From Gemmobacter fulvus (GTDB lineage: Bacteria; Pseudomonadota; Alphaproteobacteria; Rhodobacterales; Rhodobacteraceae), in contig NZ_CP076361.1 of the NCBI RefSeq assembly GCF_018798885.1, forward strand, positions 1,827,501-1,891,500: a stretch of 64,000 nt of DNA. The letters are read 5' to 3'. The notes below the pieces were generated by a model that saw only the letters and a list, made by a program, of their open reading frames with translations, did not search any database and was not told where the DNA came from. A program made the translations under genes and the position numbers. This document shows positions 27,504 through 36,375 of this stretch, piece after piece. Numbering within the stretch: position 1 is the first letter of the stretch; the number at the start of each line of letters is the position of its first letter.

Positions 27504-28805
27504 TTACCGTTTGATATTGGTGGTTTCCTGCAACATTTCGTCCACGGTCTGGATCACCTTGGCGTTGGACGAATAGGCGCGCTGGGTCTGGATCAGGCTG
27601 GTAAGCTCGCCCGCGACATCGGTGGTCGATCCTTCGCGGGCATAACCCACAACCGAGCCGGAGGGGCCTTCACCCGCAGTCCACAGAAAGAAGGCGCCGG
27701 AATTGGGCGACATTTCATAGGTCTGGTTGTTCAGCGCATTCAACCCGTTGAGGTTCGGCACATCGACCAGCGGGATCTGATACAGGGTCTTGGTAAAGCC
27801 GGTGTCATAGGTCGCCTGCAGGAAGCCGTTTTCATCAACCTCAACCTGCATGAGCGTGCCGACCGGCGAACCGTTCTTGGTGATTCCGGTCGGGATGAAA
27901 TCATCGGACAATTGCGTCAGCCCGCCCGCTTCCCCCGGCTTGCCGATGGTCATGGCAAGCGGGCCGCCCGCCACCTCCAGATCCAGCGTGCCGGTCACCG
28001 GATCATAGTCCCCGCCGGACACCGTGGTGACAGAACTGAGCGTGCCGCCGCCATCCCGCGTATCATCAAACACCAGCGTATATTCCCCGATCACCGCACC
28101 ATCCTGCGCCGAATCGGTGATGACCATGGTCCATTCATTCGAGGATCCCGCCGTGGGAACGGTGGGGGTAAAGCTGATCTCCAGCGTTTCGGAAGTGCCG
28201 AGATTGCCGAAATATTCCACCGTCAGCGGCAGTTCGTCCCCTTCGGCCCCTGCCGCCGTCGCCGTTGCAGGCAAGGTGACGCCCAGGGTCATGGTGCTGG
28301 TCGGATCGCCTGCCTGCTGGTTTGCGTTGATCACCACGGGTTTCAGCCCCGCTGTGGTGTCACGCGGCATGCTGGGCACGGTGCCATTGCCATCCGCAGG
28401 CCAGCCGAGCAGAACCAGACCCGACGCCGTGCGCAGCACACCATTCGCATCGGGACGGAAGGCCCCGGTTGTGGTCATCATCAGGCTTTGATTGCCGCTG
28501 GCCGCGTCGGCGGATTTGGCAACCGGCAGCATCCCGCGCCCGGAAACCGCCAGATCCAGCGCGTTGGCGGTCGACACCAGCGCACCGCGTTCGTCGATCA
28601 ACCGCGAGGACAGCGACCGCACACCGCCCGCCGCATAGGATCCGGCATTGGGCGCATGGGTCAGCACCAGGGATTCAAATTCGGTGGCGGCGCGCTTATA
28701 TCCGAAGGTGCCGGAGTTCGCGATATTGTCGGAAATCGAGGCAAGCCGCGTGGCATTGGCATTCAGGCCAGCCACCCCGGCATTGAGAGCTGAGGAAATC
28801 GTCAT
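27504..28805 (-). CDS. flgE: Flagellar hook protein FlgE
   Basis: A 433-residue hook protein with the N-terminal rod signature SSALNAGVAGLNANATRLAS and SDNIANSGTFGYKRA, a beta-rich variable middle, and the C-terminal helix LIQTQRAYSSNAKVIQTVDE. It polymerises into the hook. A CtrA-like site lies 62 bases upstream of the start, between flgE and motB. Confidence 0.93.
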   Translation of the reverse strand: MTISSALNAGVAGLNANATRLASISDNIANSGTFGYKRAATEFESLVLTHAPNAGSYAAGGVRSLSSRLIDERGALVSTANALDLAVSGRGMLPVAKSADAASGNQSLMMTTTGAFRPDANGVLRTASGLVLLGWPADGNGTVPSMPRDTTAGLKPVVINANQQAGDPTSTMTLGVTLPATATAAGAEGDELPLTVEYFGNLGTSETLEISFTPTVPTAGSSNEWTMVITDSAQDGAVIGEYTLVFDDTRDGGGTLSSVTTVSGGDYDPVTGTLDLEVAGGPLAMTIGKPGEAGGLTQLSDDFIPTGITKNGSPVGTLMQVEVDENGFLQATYDTGFTKTLYQIPLVDVPNLNGLNALNNQTYEMSPNSGAFFLWTAGEGPSGSVVGYAREGSTTDVAGELTSLIQTQRAYSSNAKVIQTVDEMLQETTNIKR

Positions 28806-28866
28806 ATGGGTAAGCGCCTTTCTGAAGGGTCGATTCCTTTATGAAACCGACCCTGCGCCACCCGGC

Positions 28867-28881
28867 TTAAGATTGGACTAA
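28867..28881 (-). promoter_or_regulatory. CtrA-like binding site upstream of flgE
   Basis: TTAAGATTGGACTAA reads on the minus strand as TTAG-N7-TTAA, again one base off the CtrA consensus with exact 7-base spacing. It sits in the 99-base gap between motB and flgE, 62-76 bases before the flgE ATG, a normal position for a CtrA-activated promoter. Confidence 0.5.
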
Positions 28882-28904
28882 TAGTTCAAATTGCGCCGAT
28901 CTGC

Positions 28905-29720
28905 TCATCTGTCGCGCCGCAGCAGAACCACCTCGATCCGGTTGTTGCGGATCGCCATCGGGTCTGCCGTCACGGGTTTGCGGTCGGCATGGCCCGCGAT
29001 GCGGCGCAAGCGGGCAGAGGGCAGACCGGCCGCCTCCAGCAGGCCGCGCATCGCATCCGCCCGCGCCGCAGACAGATCCCAGACGGGGTTGACGATCAGG
29101 GTGATCGGATAGGCGCGCACATGGCCATTGATCGCCAGCCCGTTTTTCGTGATCGGCAAAACCTCTGCCAACATGCCCGCGATTTCCCGCAGCATGGGCT
29201 GTGGCGCGGCACTGTCTGGCCCGAACAGCGGCACCTCCGGCAGATCGAAAATCTCGATCACCAGACCTTCATCCGTAACCTTGATGACGACGTGGCGCAG
29301 CGCTGCCTCCATCGTCATGCTTTCCCCGCCAAAGGCGGTCAGAGCCTTGTCAATTTCGGCCTTGTGCTGCTGTGCCTCTGCCTCGGACATATCGCCGCCG
29401 TCCTGCGCTATGCGCCCACCCGCAACGCCGGTGCCGGATTTGGCCGAGGCATCCTGCGTAAAGGTGCTGTCCCCACTCAGCACGTCTTCACCGCCCGCAG
29501 AAGAGCGGGTCAGCGTGATCGCAGGGCTGAAATAATCGGCAACGCCTTTGCGCTGCTTTTCCGTTGTCGCACCCAACAGCCACATCAACAGAAAGAACGC
29601 CATCATGGCGGTCACAAAGTCAGCATAGGCCACTTTCCACGCCCCACCGTGGTGCCCGCCGCCTGCAATGATCTTTTTCCGTTTGATGATGACTGGTGCG
29701 GCATTTGATTTGCCACCCAT
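28905..29720 (-). CDS. motB: Flagellar motor stator protein MotB
   Basis: A 271-residue stator protein with the plug/membrane segment KVAYADFVTAMMAFFLLMWL at about residues 28-47, whose aspartate carries protons, and a C-terminal OmpA-like peptidoglycan-binding domain (LAINGHVRAYP, SAARADAMRGLL, RIAGHADRKPV). Start 29720 (MGGKSNAAPV) was preferred over 29741; both have weak ribosome sites. It faces the same way as flgE but may be transcribed separately. Confidence 0.92.
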   Translation of the reverse strand: MGGKSNAAPVIIKRKKIIAGGGHHGGAWKVAYADFVTAMMAFFLLMWLLGATTEKQRKGVADYFSPAITLTRSSAGGEDVLSGDSTFTQDASAKSGTGVAGGRIAQDGGDMSEAEAQQHKAEIDKALTAFGGESMTMEAALRHVVIKVTDEGLVIEIFDLPEVPLFGPDSAAPQPMLREIAGMLAEVLPITKNGLAINGHVRAYPITLIVNPVWDLSAARADAMRGLLEAAGLPSARLRRIAGHADRKPVTADPMAIRNNRIEVVLLRRDR

Positions 29721-29830
29721 CACACACCCATTCCATTTCACCCGGGATCAGAATTAGCTGATCGGGGTGAACGGCGGCTTAAAGGATAAAAAGCGCTGGA
29801 AAATTCGTCCGCATCTGCCGGGAGCGGGAT

Positions 29831-30943
29831 TTATTGCAGGGCCAGTAATCCCGGCGATGCCGCATAGCGGGCCTTGAGCGGCGCGGGGGCCGCCGCCTGC
29901 AATCTGCGCAATTCGGCCAGAACTTCGGAAATCCCGTGCCGACGCGCCGAAGCGAAGGGGCCGCGCGGAAAGTTCAGCCCCAATTGCAGCGCCGTATCAA
30001 TGCCCTGTTCGGTGGTACCGCCTTCTGCCAGAAGGCTTGCCGCCTCATTGGCCAGCACCGCCTCGATCCGAAGGGCGATGGCGGCGGTATCCGGCGGCGC
30101 GGCGGGCAGAGGGTTGGGGTGCAGAAACCCCCGCCCGGTCTTGCGGCCAAGCTGCCCACTTGCCACCTGCGCACGCAGGGCCGGAAATACATGGTAGCGC
30201 GGATGGTTACCCATCGCCTGTGCCAACCCTTCCGTGGCGGCAAGATTTATGTCGGCCCCCACCAGATCCATCAGCGAGAACGGGCCAAGCCGATAGCCTG
30301 CCGCCACCATCGCGGCATCAATCTCGCCGGGGCTGTGCCCTTCTTCCATCAACGCCAAGGCCTCGCCGTAATAGGGCCGGGCGCAGCGGTTGACGATGAA
30401 TCCGGGCCGGTCCGCGCAGGCGATCACGGTCTTGCCCGCCACCTCGGTCCAGCTGCGCGCCTGAGTGATGCGCGCCGCATCCGTGCCGGGCAGCGCGATC
30501 AGTTCCACCAGACGCATGACGGGCGCAGGGTTAAAGAAATGCAGGCCCAAAACGCGCGCAGGATCACGCAGCCCCGCCGCGATTTTTGTGACCGACAGAG
30601 ACGAGGTATTGGTGGCCAGTGTTGCGGTTGAAATCGTCTCTAACTCCGCGAATAGAGACTGTTTGAGGTCCAGCTTTTCGGCAATCGCTTCGATGATCAG
30701 GTCACAGGGCGCAAGCGCCTCAAGCGCACCGATCTGGATGCGTGAAAGGATGGCCTCCATCTCTGACGCTGCCATTTTGCCTGAAGCGACACGGGGCTCC
30801 ATCCCCTGCCGCAGCCGCTGCGCTGCGGCCTCGCGCGCCTCAGGCCAGGCATCTGTTGCCCAGACCTGATGCCCGGCCTGCGCATAGACCTGCGCGATGC
30901 CGAGGCCCATGACGCCCAGACCCACCACCCCGATTGTTGCCAT
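29831..30943 (-). CDS. 3-hydroxyacyl-CoA dehydrogenase
   Basis: A 370-residue NAD-dependent dehydrogenase. The Rossmann motif GVVGLGVMGLGIAQ is at residues 4-17, followed by the family segments IEAIAEKLDLK and TNTSSLSV and the catalytic HFFNPAPVM motif. Two 3HCDH C-terminal domains follow, as in PaaH/HbdA-like enzymes. It would oxidise 3-hydroxyacyl-CoA in fatty or aromatic acid breakdown. Start 30943 is preceded by GGAGGG. It is a single gene. A palindrome upstream (31003-31014) may be its operator. Confidence 0.88.
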   Translation of the reverse strand: MATIGVVGLGVMGLGIAQVYAQAGHQVWATDAWPEAREAAAQRLRQGMEPRVASGKMAASEMEAILSRIQIGALEALAPCDLIIEAIAEKLDLKQSLFAELETISTATLATNTSSLSVTKIAAGLRDPARVLGLHFFNPAPVMRLVELIALPGTDAARITQARSWTEVAGKTVIACADRPGFIVNRCARPYYGEALALMEEGHSPGEIDAAMVAAGYRLGPFSLMDLVGADINLAATEGLAQAMGNHPRYHVFPALRAQVASGQLGRKTGRGFLHPNPLPAAPPDTAAIALRIEAVLANEAASLLAEGGTTEQGIDTALQLGLNFPRGPFASARRHGISEVLAELRRLQAAAPAPLKARYAASPGLLALQ

Positions 30944-31002
30944 GCCACCCTCCGCTTTCACACCATGCTGTGCTTTTGGCGAATCTATTTCAAGCCATAA
31001 GT

Positions 31003-31014
31003 TTCAAGCTTGAA
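31003..31014. promoter_or_regulatory. Palindromic operator candidate upstream of the dehydrogenase
   Basis: TTCAAGCTTGAA is a perfect 12-base palindrome 60-71 bases before the dehydrogenase start, and another TTTCAAGC half lies 17 bases nearer the gene. Palindromes of this form are common operators of MarR-family regulators of acyl-CoA and aromatic-acid genes. No regulator gene is adjacent. Confidence 0.4.
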
Positions 31015-31045
31015 GTAAATGGGCGGTGTCCGAGGGCGTGAAAAG

Positions 31046-31069
31046 CGGGCCGGGTCTTTACCCGGCCCG
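31046..31069 (-). terminator. Intrinsic terminator after the RTX-type gene
   Basis: CGGGCCGGGT and ACCCGGCCCG form a perfect 10 bp stem with a 4-base loop, 8 bases beyond the stop codon at 31078. On the minus strand it is followed by CTTTTC, a short U-tract. Confidence 0.8.
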
Positions 31070-31077
31070 TCAGGCTA

Positions 31078-32643
31078 TCACTCAAACAGATCGAAGTTCG
31101 TGCTGGTCAGCCGTGCCACGCCAGTCAGTTCGACAATCGCCATCATGCCCCCGGCAGAGCGCCCGTTGGAATCCCAGAACAAGGTGTCATTCGCGGCATT
31201 ATAGACAAACTGCCCCACCCCGGCAGCGCTGGTCGCCTTCGTGCCATTGACCACACCACTGGTCAGCGTCATGCCATCGAAAGCCCCGACTTCGAAGCCG
31301 AGCTTATCTGCACTCGCCCCCGTTGCGGTGAAATCGGTGATCACATCGCCATCCCCGAAATGTTCGGTATCCCACCATTCAAAATAGTCAGACCCCGCGC
31401 CACCCGTCATAGTGTCAGATCCGTCGCGGCCAACCATGTAGTTGTCGCCCGCGCCAAAGATGATCCGGTCGTTCAACTCGCTGCCATGCGCCGCTTCGAT
31501 GCTGATCGCATTTTCAACATTGCCGAAGCCATCATTGCGCACCTGGCCGCTGGCACGGGTGAAATCCACAACCACGCCGCGCGTCATTTCATCGCCGAAA
31601 AAGCGGTGGAATTCGACCCGGTCAAACCCTCCTTCACCGCGATAGCTGTCCTTGCCCTCGCCGCCGCTGAAGATGTTGTTGTCGCGGCTGCCGGTGAAAC
31701 TGTCATTGTAGCGTGTGCCGATCACCCGCTCGATAGAGATGACTGTGTCCCGATTGCCAAATCCGTCGCGAATCTGGCCGCGGGATTGCCCGCCCGAAAA
31801 ACTGGTTTCCAGGTCGACAACAATGCCGCGGAAACCGCCCTGCCAGTAATCGTTCTGATAGGATGCGGTATCGCGTTCATCACCGCCGTTCAGCGTGTCA
31901 TTGCCGCGCAAACCTGCAAATTCGTTGCGCTCTGCATTGCCGGTGAACACATCGTTGAAGCGCGATCCTTCAATAGCCTCGATCCCGGTGAACGTATCGG
32001 TAAACCCCCAGGCATCCCGAATGCGCCCGGTCACCATATTGGCGTCGATGCCTCCTGTGGCGGATTGGCCCTCATTGAAATGGGTTTCCCGAAAGGTGAT
32101 GCGGTCAAAGCCGCTGCCGCCCACGATCCGGTCATTGCCGACACTGCCGCCGATCTCGTTATCGCCGCCTTTCATGTCAAAAACATCGTCGCCGGCATTC
32201 AGTCCGACAAGGATGCGGAAATCATTGCCATTACTGCCGATAATGGTGTCATCCCCTGCCAGAAGATGCGACATGGCCGCCTTTCCGTCTGAATCCGGGC
32301 CTGCATCACCATTGGTGGCGCCCAGCGCATTCGTATAGAACTGCGACAGATCATTGGTCAGCGGGTTGCTGCCAAGATTGGTGATCGACATCACAATCTG
32401 GCCCGATCCATTCCGGATGGTCACGCCGGTCATGGTGCCATCGACCGCAACCCCATCGGCATAGGTGAAATTGCGGCCCGTCACTGTGACGGTAAATCCG
32501 CTGAACGGATGATCGCCGCCATGGGTAAAGGCAAATGACCCGCCGCGCCGCGCGGTGATGGCGGTATCGTCATCTGCCTCCAGCAAACGGCCGGCCCAGC
32601 TTTCAAGGTTTGAATAGTGTTCAGTCAGCACAACACGCGCCAT
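31078..32643 (-). CDS. RTX-type calcium-binding secreted protein
   Basis: A 521-residue acidic protein without N-terminal signal peptide. From about residue 130 it carries many degenerate RTX/hemolysin-type nonapeptides (GLNAGDDVFDMKGGDN, GSVGNDRIVGGSG, GLRGNDTLNGGDER, GRDGSDTMTGGAGSD) alternating with repeated spacers that end in RDGFGN-like turns. This is the signature of calcium-binding proteins exported by type I secretion. The C-terminal 80 residues would hold the uncleaved secretion signal. The N-terminal 120 residues are beta-rich with no recognised enzyme. Start 32643 has CAGGAG at 7 bases. The nearest secretion genes start 3.7 kb away. Confidence 0.8.
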   Translation of the reverse strand: MARVVLTEHYSNLESWAGRLLEADDDTAITARRGGSFAFTHGGDHPFSGFTVTVTGRNFTYADGVAVDGTMTGVTIRNGSGQIVMSITNLGSNPLTNDLSQFYTNALGATNGDAGPDSDGKAAMSHLLAGDDTIIGSNGNDFRILVGLNAGDDVFDMKGGDNEIGGSVGNDRIVGGSGFDRITFRETHFNEGQSATGGIDANMVTGRIRDAWGFTDTFTGIEAIEGSRFNDVFTGNAERNEFAGLRGNDTLNGGDERDTASYQNDYWQGGFRGIVVDLETSFSGGQSRGQIRDGFGNRDTVISIERVIGTRYNDSFTGSRDNNIFSGGEGKDSYRGEGGFDRVEFHRFFGDEMTRGVVVDFTRASGQVRNDGFGNVENAISIEAAHGSELNDRIIFGAGDNYMVGRDGSDTMTGGAGSDYFEWWDTEHFGDGDVITDFTATGASADKLGFEVGAFDGMTLTSGVVNGTKATSAAGVGQFVYNAANDTLFWDSNGRSAGGMMAIVELTGVARLTSTNFDLFE

Positions 32644-32785
32644 GGCGGTACTCCTGATCGGGGGAAAAAACTGAATATTATGTGAGTCCAGAAAATATCT
32701 CTGAACGGCAATAATCAAGAAAATATCGGCGCGGGGTTGAAGCCGGGCCGATGATTCCGGGCATCGCCTGCGGCCCCCACACGTC

Positions 32786-32811
32786 AGGGCATATTGCGCC
32801 TGTAATGCCCT
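32786..32811 (-). terminator. Inverted repeat at the end of the ABC ATPase gene
   Basis: AGGGCAT and ATGCCCT form a 7 bp stem around a 12-base loop, beginning at the stop codon of the ATPase gene on its strand. No U-tract follows, so termination is only a possibility. Confidence 0.3.
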
Positions 32812-33446
32812 TATCGCAGGTTGAAAACCGGGCCGCCCGCCGCATCGGCATCGCTGGAATCATGGGTGACCAGCAGCACCGGGATCTGCTCTTGCCGCGC
32901 GTGGTCAAACACGAAATTGCGGATGTCATCGCGCAGCCCGGCATCGAGCCGCGAAAACGGCTCGTCCAGCAGCAACGCCTGCGGCTTGGCCAGCAGGGTG
33001 CGCATCAGCGCCGCGCGGGCGCGCTGGCCGCCCGAAAGCGTGGCGGGATCGCGGGCGTAAAACCCGGCAAGGCCCGCCCGCAACAGCGCCTGTTCGACCG
33101 CCGCCCGCCGCGCAGCCTTGCCCTTCACCTCTGCCGCCAGACCGAAGGCAAGGTTGTCCCCCACCGACAGATGCGGAAACAGCAGCGCCTCCTGGAACAT
33201 CAGCCCGATGCGCCGCGCCTCGGCTGGCAGGCCGATCACCGACCTACCGTTCAGACGCACATCCCCCAGAAGCGTAAACGCTGGCGACAGATGCCCGCCG
33301 ATCGCATCCAGCAAGGTTGATTTGCCGATCCCCGACGGCCCCATCACCGTGGCCACCTCACCGGCTGCCACGCAGAGCGAGACAGGCGCAAACAGCGGCG
33401 CGCCGCCTTGCGGCCGGATGGAAAGCGAGATCAGATCAAGTGTCAT
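32811..33446 (-). CDS. ABC transporter ATP-binding protein (YnjD-like)
   Basis: A 211-residue ATPase with Walker A MGPSGIGKSTLLDAI near residue 36, signature LSGGQRARAAL and Walker B ALLLDEPFSRLD. It resembles YnjD/ThiQ-like importers. It overlaps the end of the permease gene by 11 bases and completes a binding protein-permease-ATPase operon. The substrate is unknown; thiamine-type compounds are suggested for relatives but unproven here. Confidence 0.88.
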   Translation of the reverse strand: MTLDLISLSIRPQGGAPLFAPVSLCVAAGEVATVMGPSGIGKSTLLDAIGGHLSPAFTLLGDVRLNGRSVIGLPAEARRIGLMFQEALLFPHLSVGDNLAFGLAAEVKGKAARRAAVEQALLRAGLAGFYARDPATLSGGQRARAALMRTLLAKPQALLLDEPFSRLDAGLRDDIRNFVFDHARQEQIPVLLVTHDSSDADAAGGPVFNLR

Positions 33447-35118
33447 GCCGGGGGCTCATATCACGCCGGTTGCGAAAGATCAGGCCGGGCAGGCGCAGGG
33501 CCAGACCATAGGCGCACAGCGGCAAGACCGCCAGCAACAGCCCGTAAATGGCCGTCACCCGCCGATCCGCCCCCGAGGCGAGCGTGACGGCCTCGGTTGT
33601 CAGGGTGGTCACGCGCCCTGCCCCCATGAACAGCGTCGGCAGATATTGCGTGACCGACACCGCAATACCCAAGGCCGCCGAAGCCAGAACCGGCGCAATC
33701 AGCAGCGGCAGCTTTACCGCGACCAAGCGGCGCAACGGCCCGGCCCCCAAGGCGGCAGCGCTGCGCACATGGCGCGGATCAAGGCTGCGCCACGGCTCTG
33801 ACAGGGCCAGCATCACATAGGGAAACACGAACAGAACCTGCGCCCAGATCACGGCCCAAAGACAGCCGCAAATCCCGAGCTTCAGGAACAGCGCATGCAG
33901 CCCATACAGGAACCCGATCTGCGGCAGCAGCAGCGGCAAGACGATCAGACCCGTGGCCCAGCGGGCGCGCGGCAAATGGCCCCGATCCTCCCCCTCCAGC
34001 CAGGCAATCGCCAGCATCAGCGACAGCGCCGTGGTGGTCAGGGCAATCTGGAGGGTTGTAACCAGCGGCCCGGCCCAATCGGCCCGCATCCAACCGCGCA
34101 GGCTCCAGCTGTCGGGCAGCAGCGCCGGATAGGGCCAGCGCCAGGCAAGGCTCCACACCGCCAACACCAGAAGGGCACAAAGCCCCAGCAGCAGCGCAAA
34201 GCGTCCCATCGCCGCCGGAAGCGCCAGCGTGCTGCCAAGCCCCCCGCCCCGCCCGCCGCGCCGCAACCAGAGGCGGCCAAACCGGGCCACAGCGCGTTCT
34301 GCCGCCATCCACAGGCCGATACTGCCCCCGGTGAGCGCAACCAGCAGCATGGCCCCGGCACTGGCAGGCAGGATCATTGCCGGATCGGGATCGTTGAACC
34401 AGCGGGTCAGCGCCACGGCAAGCGTTGGCGGGTGGCTGGGGCCAAGGATCATCGCCATGTCCACAACCGACAGCGCAAAGGCCAGCACGATGAACAAGGG
34501 CAACCGGATCAGCGGATACAACTGCGGCACCACAATCTTGATCCAGACCGAGGCCGGGCCATGCCCCATCGCCTGCCCAAGCGCCATGTGCCGCCGCCAC
34601 GGGATCTGCCGCACTGCCGCCAGCAGCATCAACAACAGGAACGGCACTTCCTTCACCAGCAGGCCAAAGATCAGCGCCAATCCCATCGGGTCATTGACTG
34701 TCGCCACATCCGGTGGCTGCGCCCAACCCAGCAGCGGCGCAAGCCCCCGGCTGATCCAGCCCGAGGGCGACAGCAGAAACGCCAGCCCCAGGGCCAGTGC
34801 CGCATGTGGCGTGGCCAGCAGCACCGGCAACAGCCTTGCGGCCCCCGGCCACCGCACCAGAAGGACGATGGCGATGATCAGTGCCAGCAGGGTGGAGCCG
34901 ATGCCGGTGACCAAAGTCAACCACAGGCTGGTGCCAAGGCCGGGCAGACCGAACAGCATCAAAAAGGCCTGCACAGAGACTGTTCTTGCGCCGATGGCGG
35001 GCAGATAGCCCAAACTGGCTGCCAGCGTCAGCCCCAGACCTGCGAGGATCGGCAGGGCCAGCGCCGCCAGAACCGTGATCAGCACGGCCCCGCGCAACAT
35101 CCGGCCCGGCAGGGTCAT
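33436..35118 (-). CDS. ABC transporter permease, fused two-domain (YnjC-like)
   Basis: A 560-residue membrane protein with two tandem BPD_transp_1 domains, each of about six helices. EAA-like loops appear near residue 175 (HMALGQAMGHGPASVWIKIV) and near 455 (ALGAGPLRRLVAVKLP). Such double permeases (YnjC, ThiP, FbpB type) form the whole channel. It overlaps the binding-protein gene by 4 bases and the ATPase gene by 11. Confidence 0.87.
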   Translation of the reverse strand: MTLPGRMLRGAVLITVLAALALPILAGLGLTLAASLGYLPAIGARTVSVQAFLMLFGLPGLGTSLWLTLVTGIGSTLLALIIAIVLLVRWPGAARLLPVLLATPHAALALGLAFLLSPSGWISRGLAPLLGWAQPPDVATVNDPMGLALIFGLLVKEVPFLLLMLLAAVRQIPWRRHMALGQAMGHGPASVWIKIVVPQLYPLIRLPLFIVLAFALSVVDMAMILGPSHPPTLAVALTRWFNDPDPAMILPASAGAMLLVALTGGSIGLWMAAERAVARFGRLWLRRGGRGGGLGSTLALPAAMGRFALLLGLCALLVLAVWSLAWRWPYPALLPDSWSLRGWMRADWAGPLVTTLQIALTTTALSLMLAIAWLEGEDRGHLPRARWATGLIVLPLLLPQIGFLYGLHALFLKLGICGCLWAVIWAQVLFVFPYVMLALSEPWRSLDPRHVRSAAALGAGPLRRLVAVKLPLLIAPVLASAALGIAVSVTQYLPTLFMGAGRVTTLTTEAVTLASGADRRVTAIYGLLLAVLPLCAYGLALRLPGLIFRNRRDMSPRHDT

Positions 35119-36302
35119 TTCGTGTATCTTGCGGCCCAGGCCTCGGTCAGCCGGGTCATCCAGCTGGCATGGGGTTCCAGCAGCGTCGGGCCAAGATCCT
35201 GCACCTGTGGCAGGGCGGGTGCCTTGGGCAATGCGGCAAAGGCGGCGGCCTCTGCCGTGCCCAGCTTGGCCGGATCCAGCACCGAAAAGCTGCCCAGAAC
35301 GCGAATATCCTGCTGATGCGCCTGGGTCGACGGCTCCAGCAGGAAGTTCGCAACGACCTCGGCCCCCGCTTTATGCGCCGCATTATAGGGGATGGCGACA
35401 AAGCTCACATTGCCGATACTGCCCGCCTGCGGCACGAACACCCGCGCGGTTTCGGGCAAAAGCCCCTGTTCGATGAAGGCAGCAGTAGAGGCGGGATCAA
35501 AGCTCATGGCGATATCCACCTCGCCATCATTCAGCATCTGGTTCTGGATGCTTTCGTTTTCGGGGAAGGCCCCGCCCTCGCGCCAAAGATTGGGGCGCAG
35601 CGCGTCATACCAGGCCCAAAGCGGCTCTGATGCTGCCAAAAATGCCGCATCCGTCACGGGTTGCTGCAAGGCGGCGGCATCGGGTGCAAGCTCGATCAAA
35701 GCCTGTTTCAGAAAGGTCGCCCCCATGAAGTTCGACGGATCGGGATGCGTCATCCGCCCCGGATGCGCCGCTGCCCAATCGACAAATCCCGCCATCGAAT
35801 CCGGCAGCTCGGGCGCGCGGGCGCTGTCATGCACAAAGACGAATTTTGCCAGCCGCCACGGGCTTTCCATCCCGTCCACCGGCACGGTGAAATCGACCGC
35901 CGCCGGGGCTGTGGCCGACAGATCCAGATATTTTGCATTGGGCAAGCCCGCCACGAACGGGCCATGCAGCAGCCCCTGTTCTTTCATCGCCAGAAAGTTC
36001 GGCCCATTAATCCAGATCAGATCAATCGCGCCGCCCGCATCCTGCCCTGCCGTCTTTTCCGACAGAACCCGCGTCACCGCCTCGGCGGTATCGGTCAGTT
36101 TGACCTGTTCAACCTTCACACCATAAAGACGCTCGGTTTCCTGCCCGACCCAGGTGATGAAATCATTGGTGCGGCTGTCACCGCCCCAGGCGTTCCAATA
36201 CACCGTCTGGCCCTTTGCGGCCTCCAGCGTGGCCTGCCAGTCCTCTGCGAGAACGGGGCCTGCGCACAGGGCAGACAGGGCAAGGGCGGATAACAGGCGC
36301 AT
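35115..36302 (-). CDS. ABC transporter substrate-binding protein (YnjB-like)
   Basis: A 395-residue periplasmic binding protein with signal peptide MRLLSALALSALCAGPVLA and the YnjB-like opening VYWNAWGGDSRTNDFITWVG. The family (COG4134) is of unproven substrate. Start 36302 follows GGAGGA. It is the first gene of the three-gene importer and lies 73 bases after the HlyD gene on the same strand, so it could be read from the adhesin/secretion operon or from its own promoter. Confidence 0.87.
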   Translation of the reverse strand: MRLLSALALSALCAGPVLAEDWQATLEAAKGQTVYWNAWGGDSRTNDFITWVGQETERLYGVKVEQVKLTDTAEAVTRVLSEKTAGQDAGGAIDLIWINGPNFLAMKEQGLLHGPFVAGLPNAKYLDLSATAPAAVDFTVPVDGMESPWRLAKFVFVHDSARAPELPDSMAGFVDWAAAHPGRMTHPDPSNFMGATFLKQALIELAPDAAALQQPVTDAAFLAASEPLWAWYDALRPNLWREGGAFPENESIQNQMLNDGEVDIAMSFDPASTAAFIEQGLLPETARVFVPQAGSIGNVSFVAIPYNAAHKAGAEVVANFLLEPSTQAHQQDIRVLGSFSVLDPAKLGTAEAAAFAALPKAPALPQVQDLGPTLLEPHASWMTRLTEAWAARYTK

Positions 36303-36375
36303 GAGATTCCTCCGGGTGTTTTCAAAGGTGTAGCCCGCAGGTGCCGTGCCGTCACCCGACCCCACGCGAAGGTGA

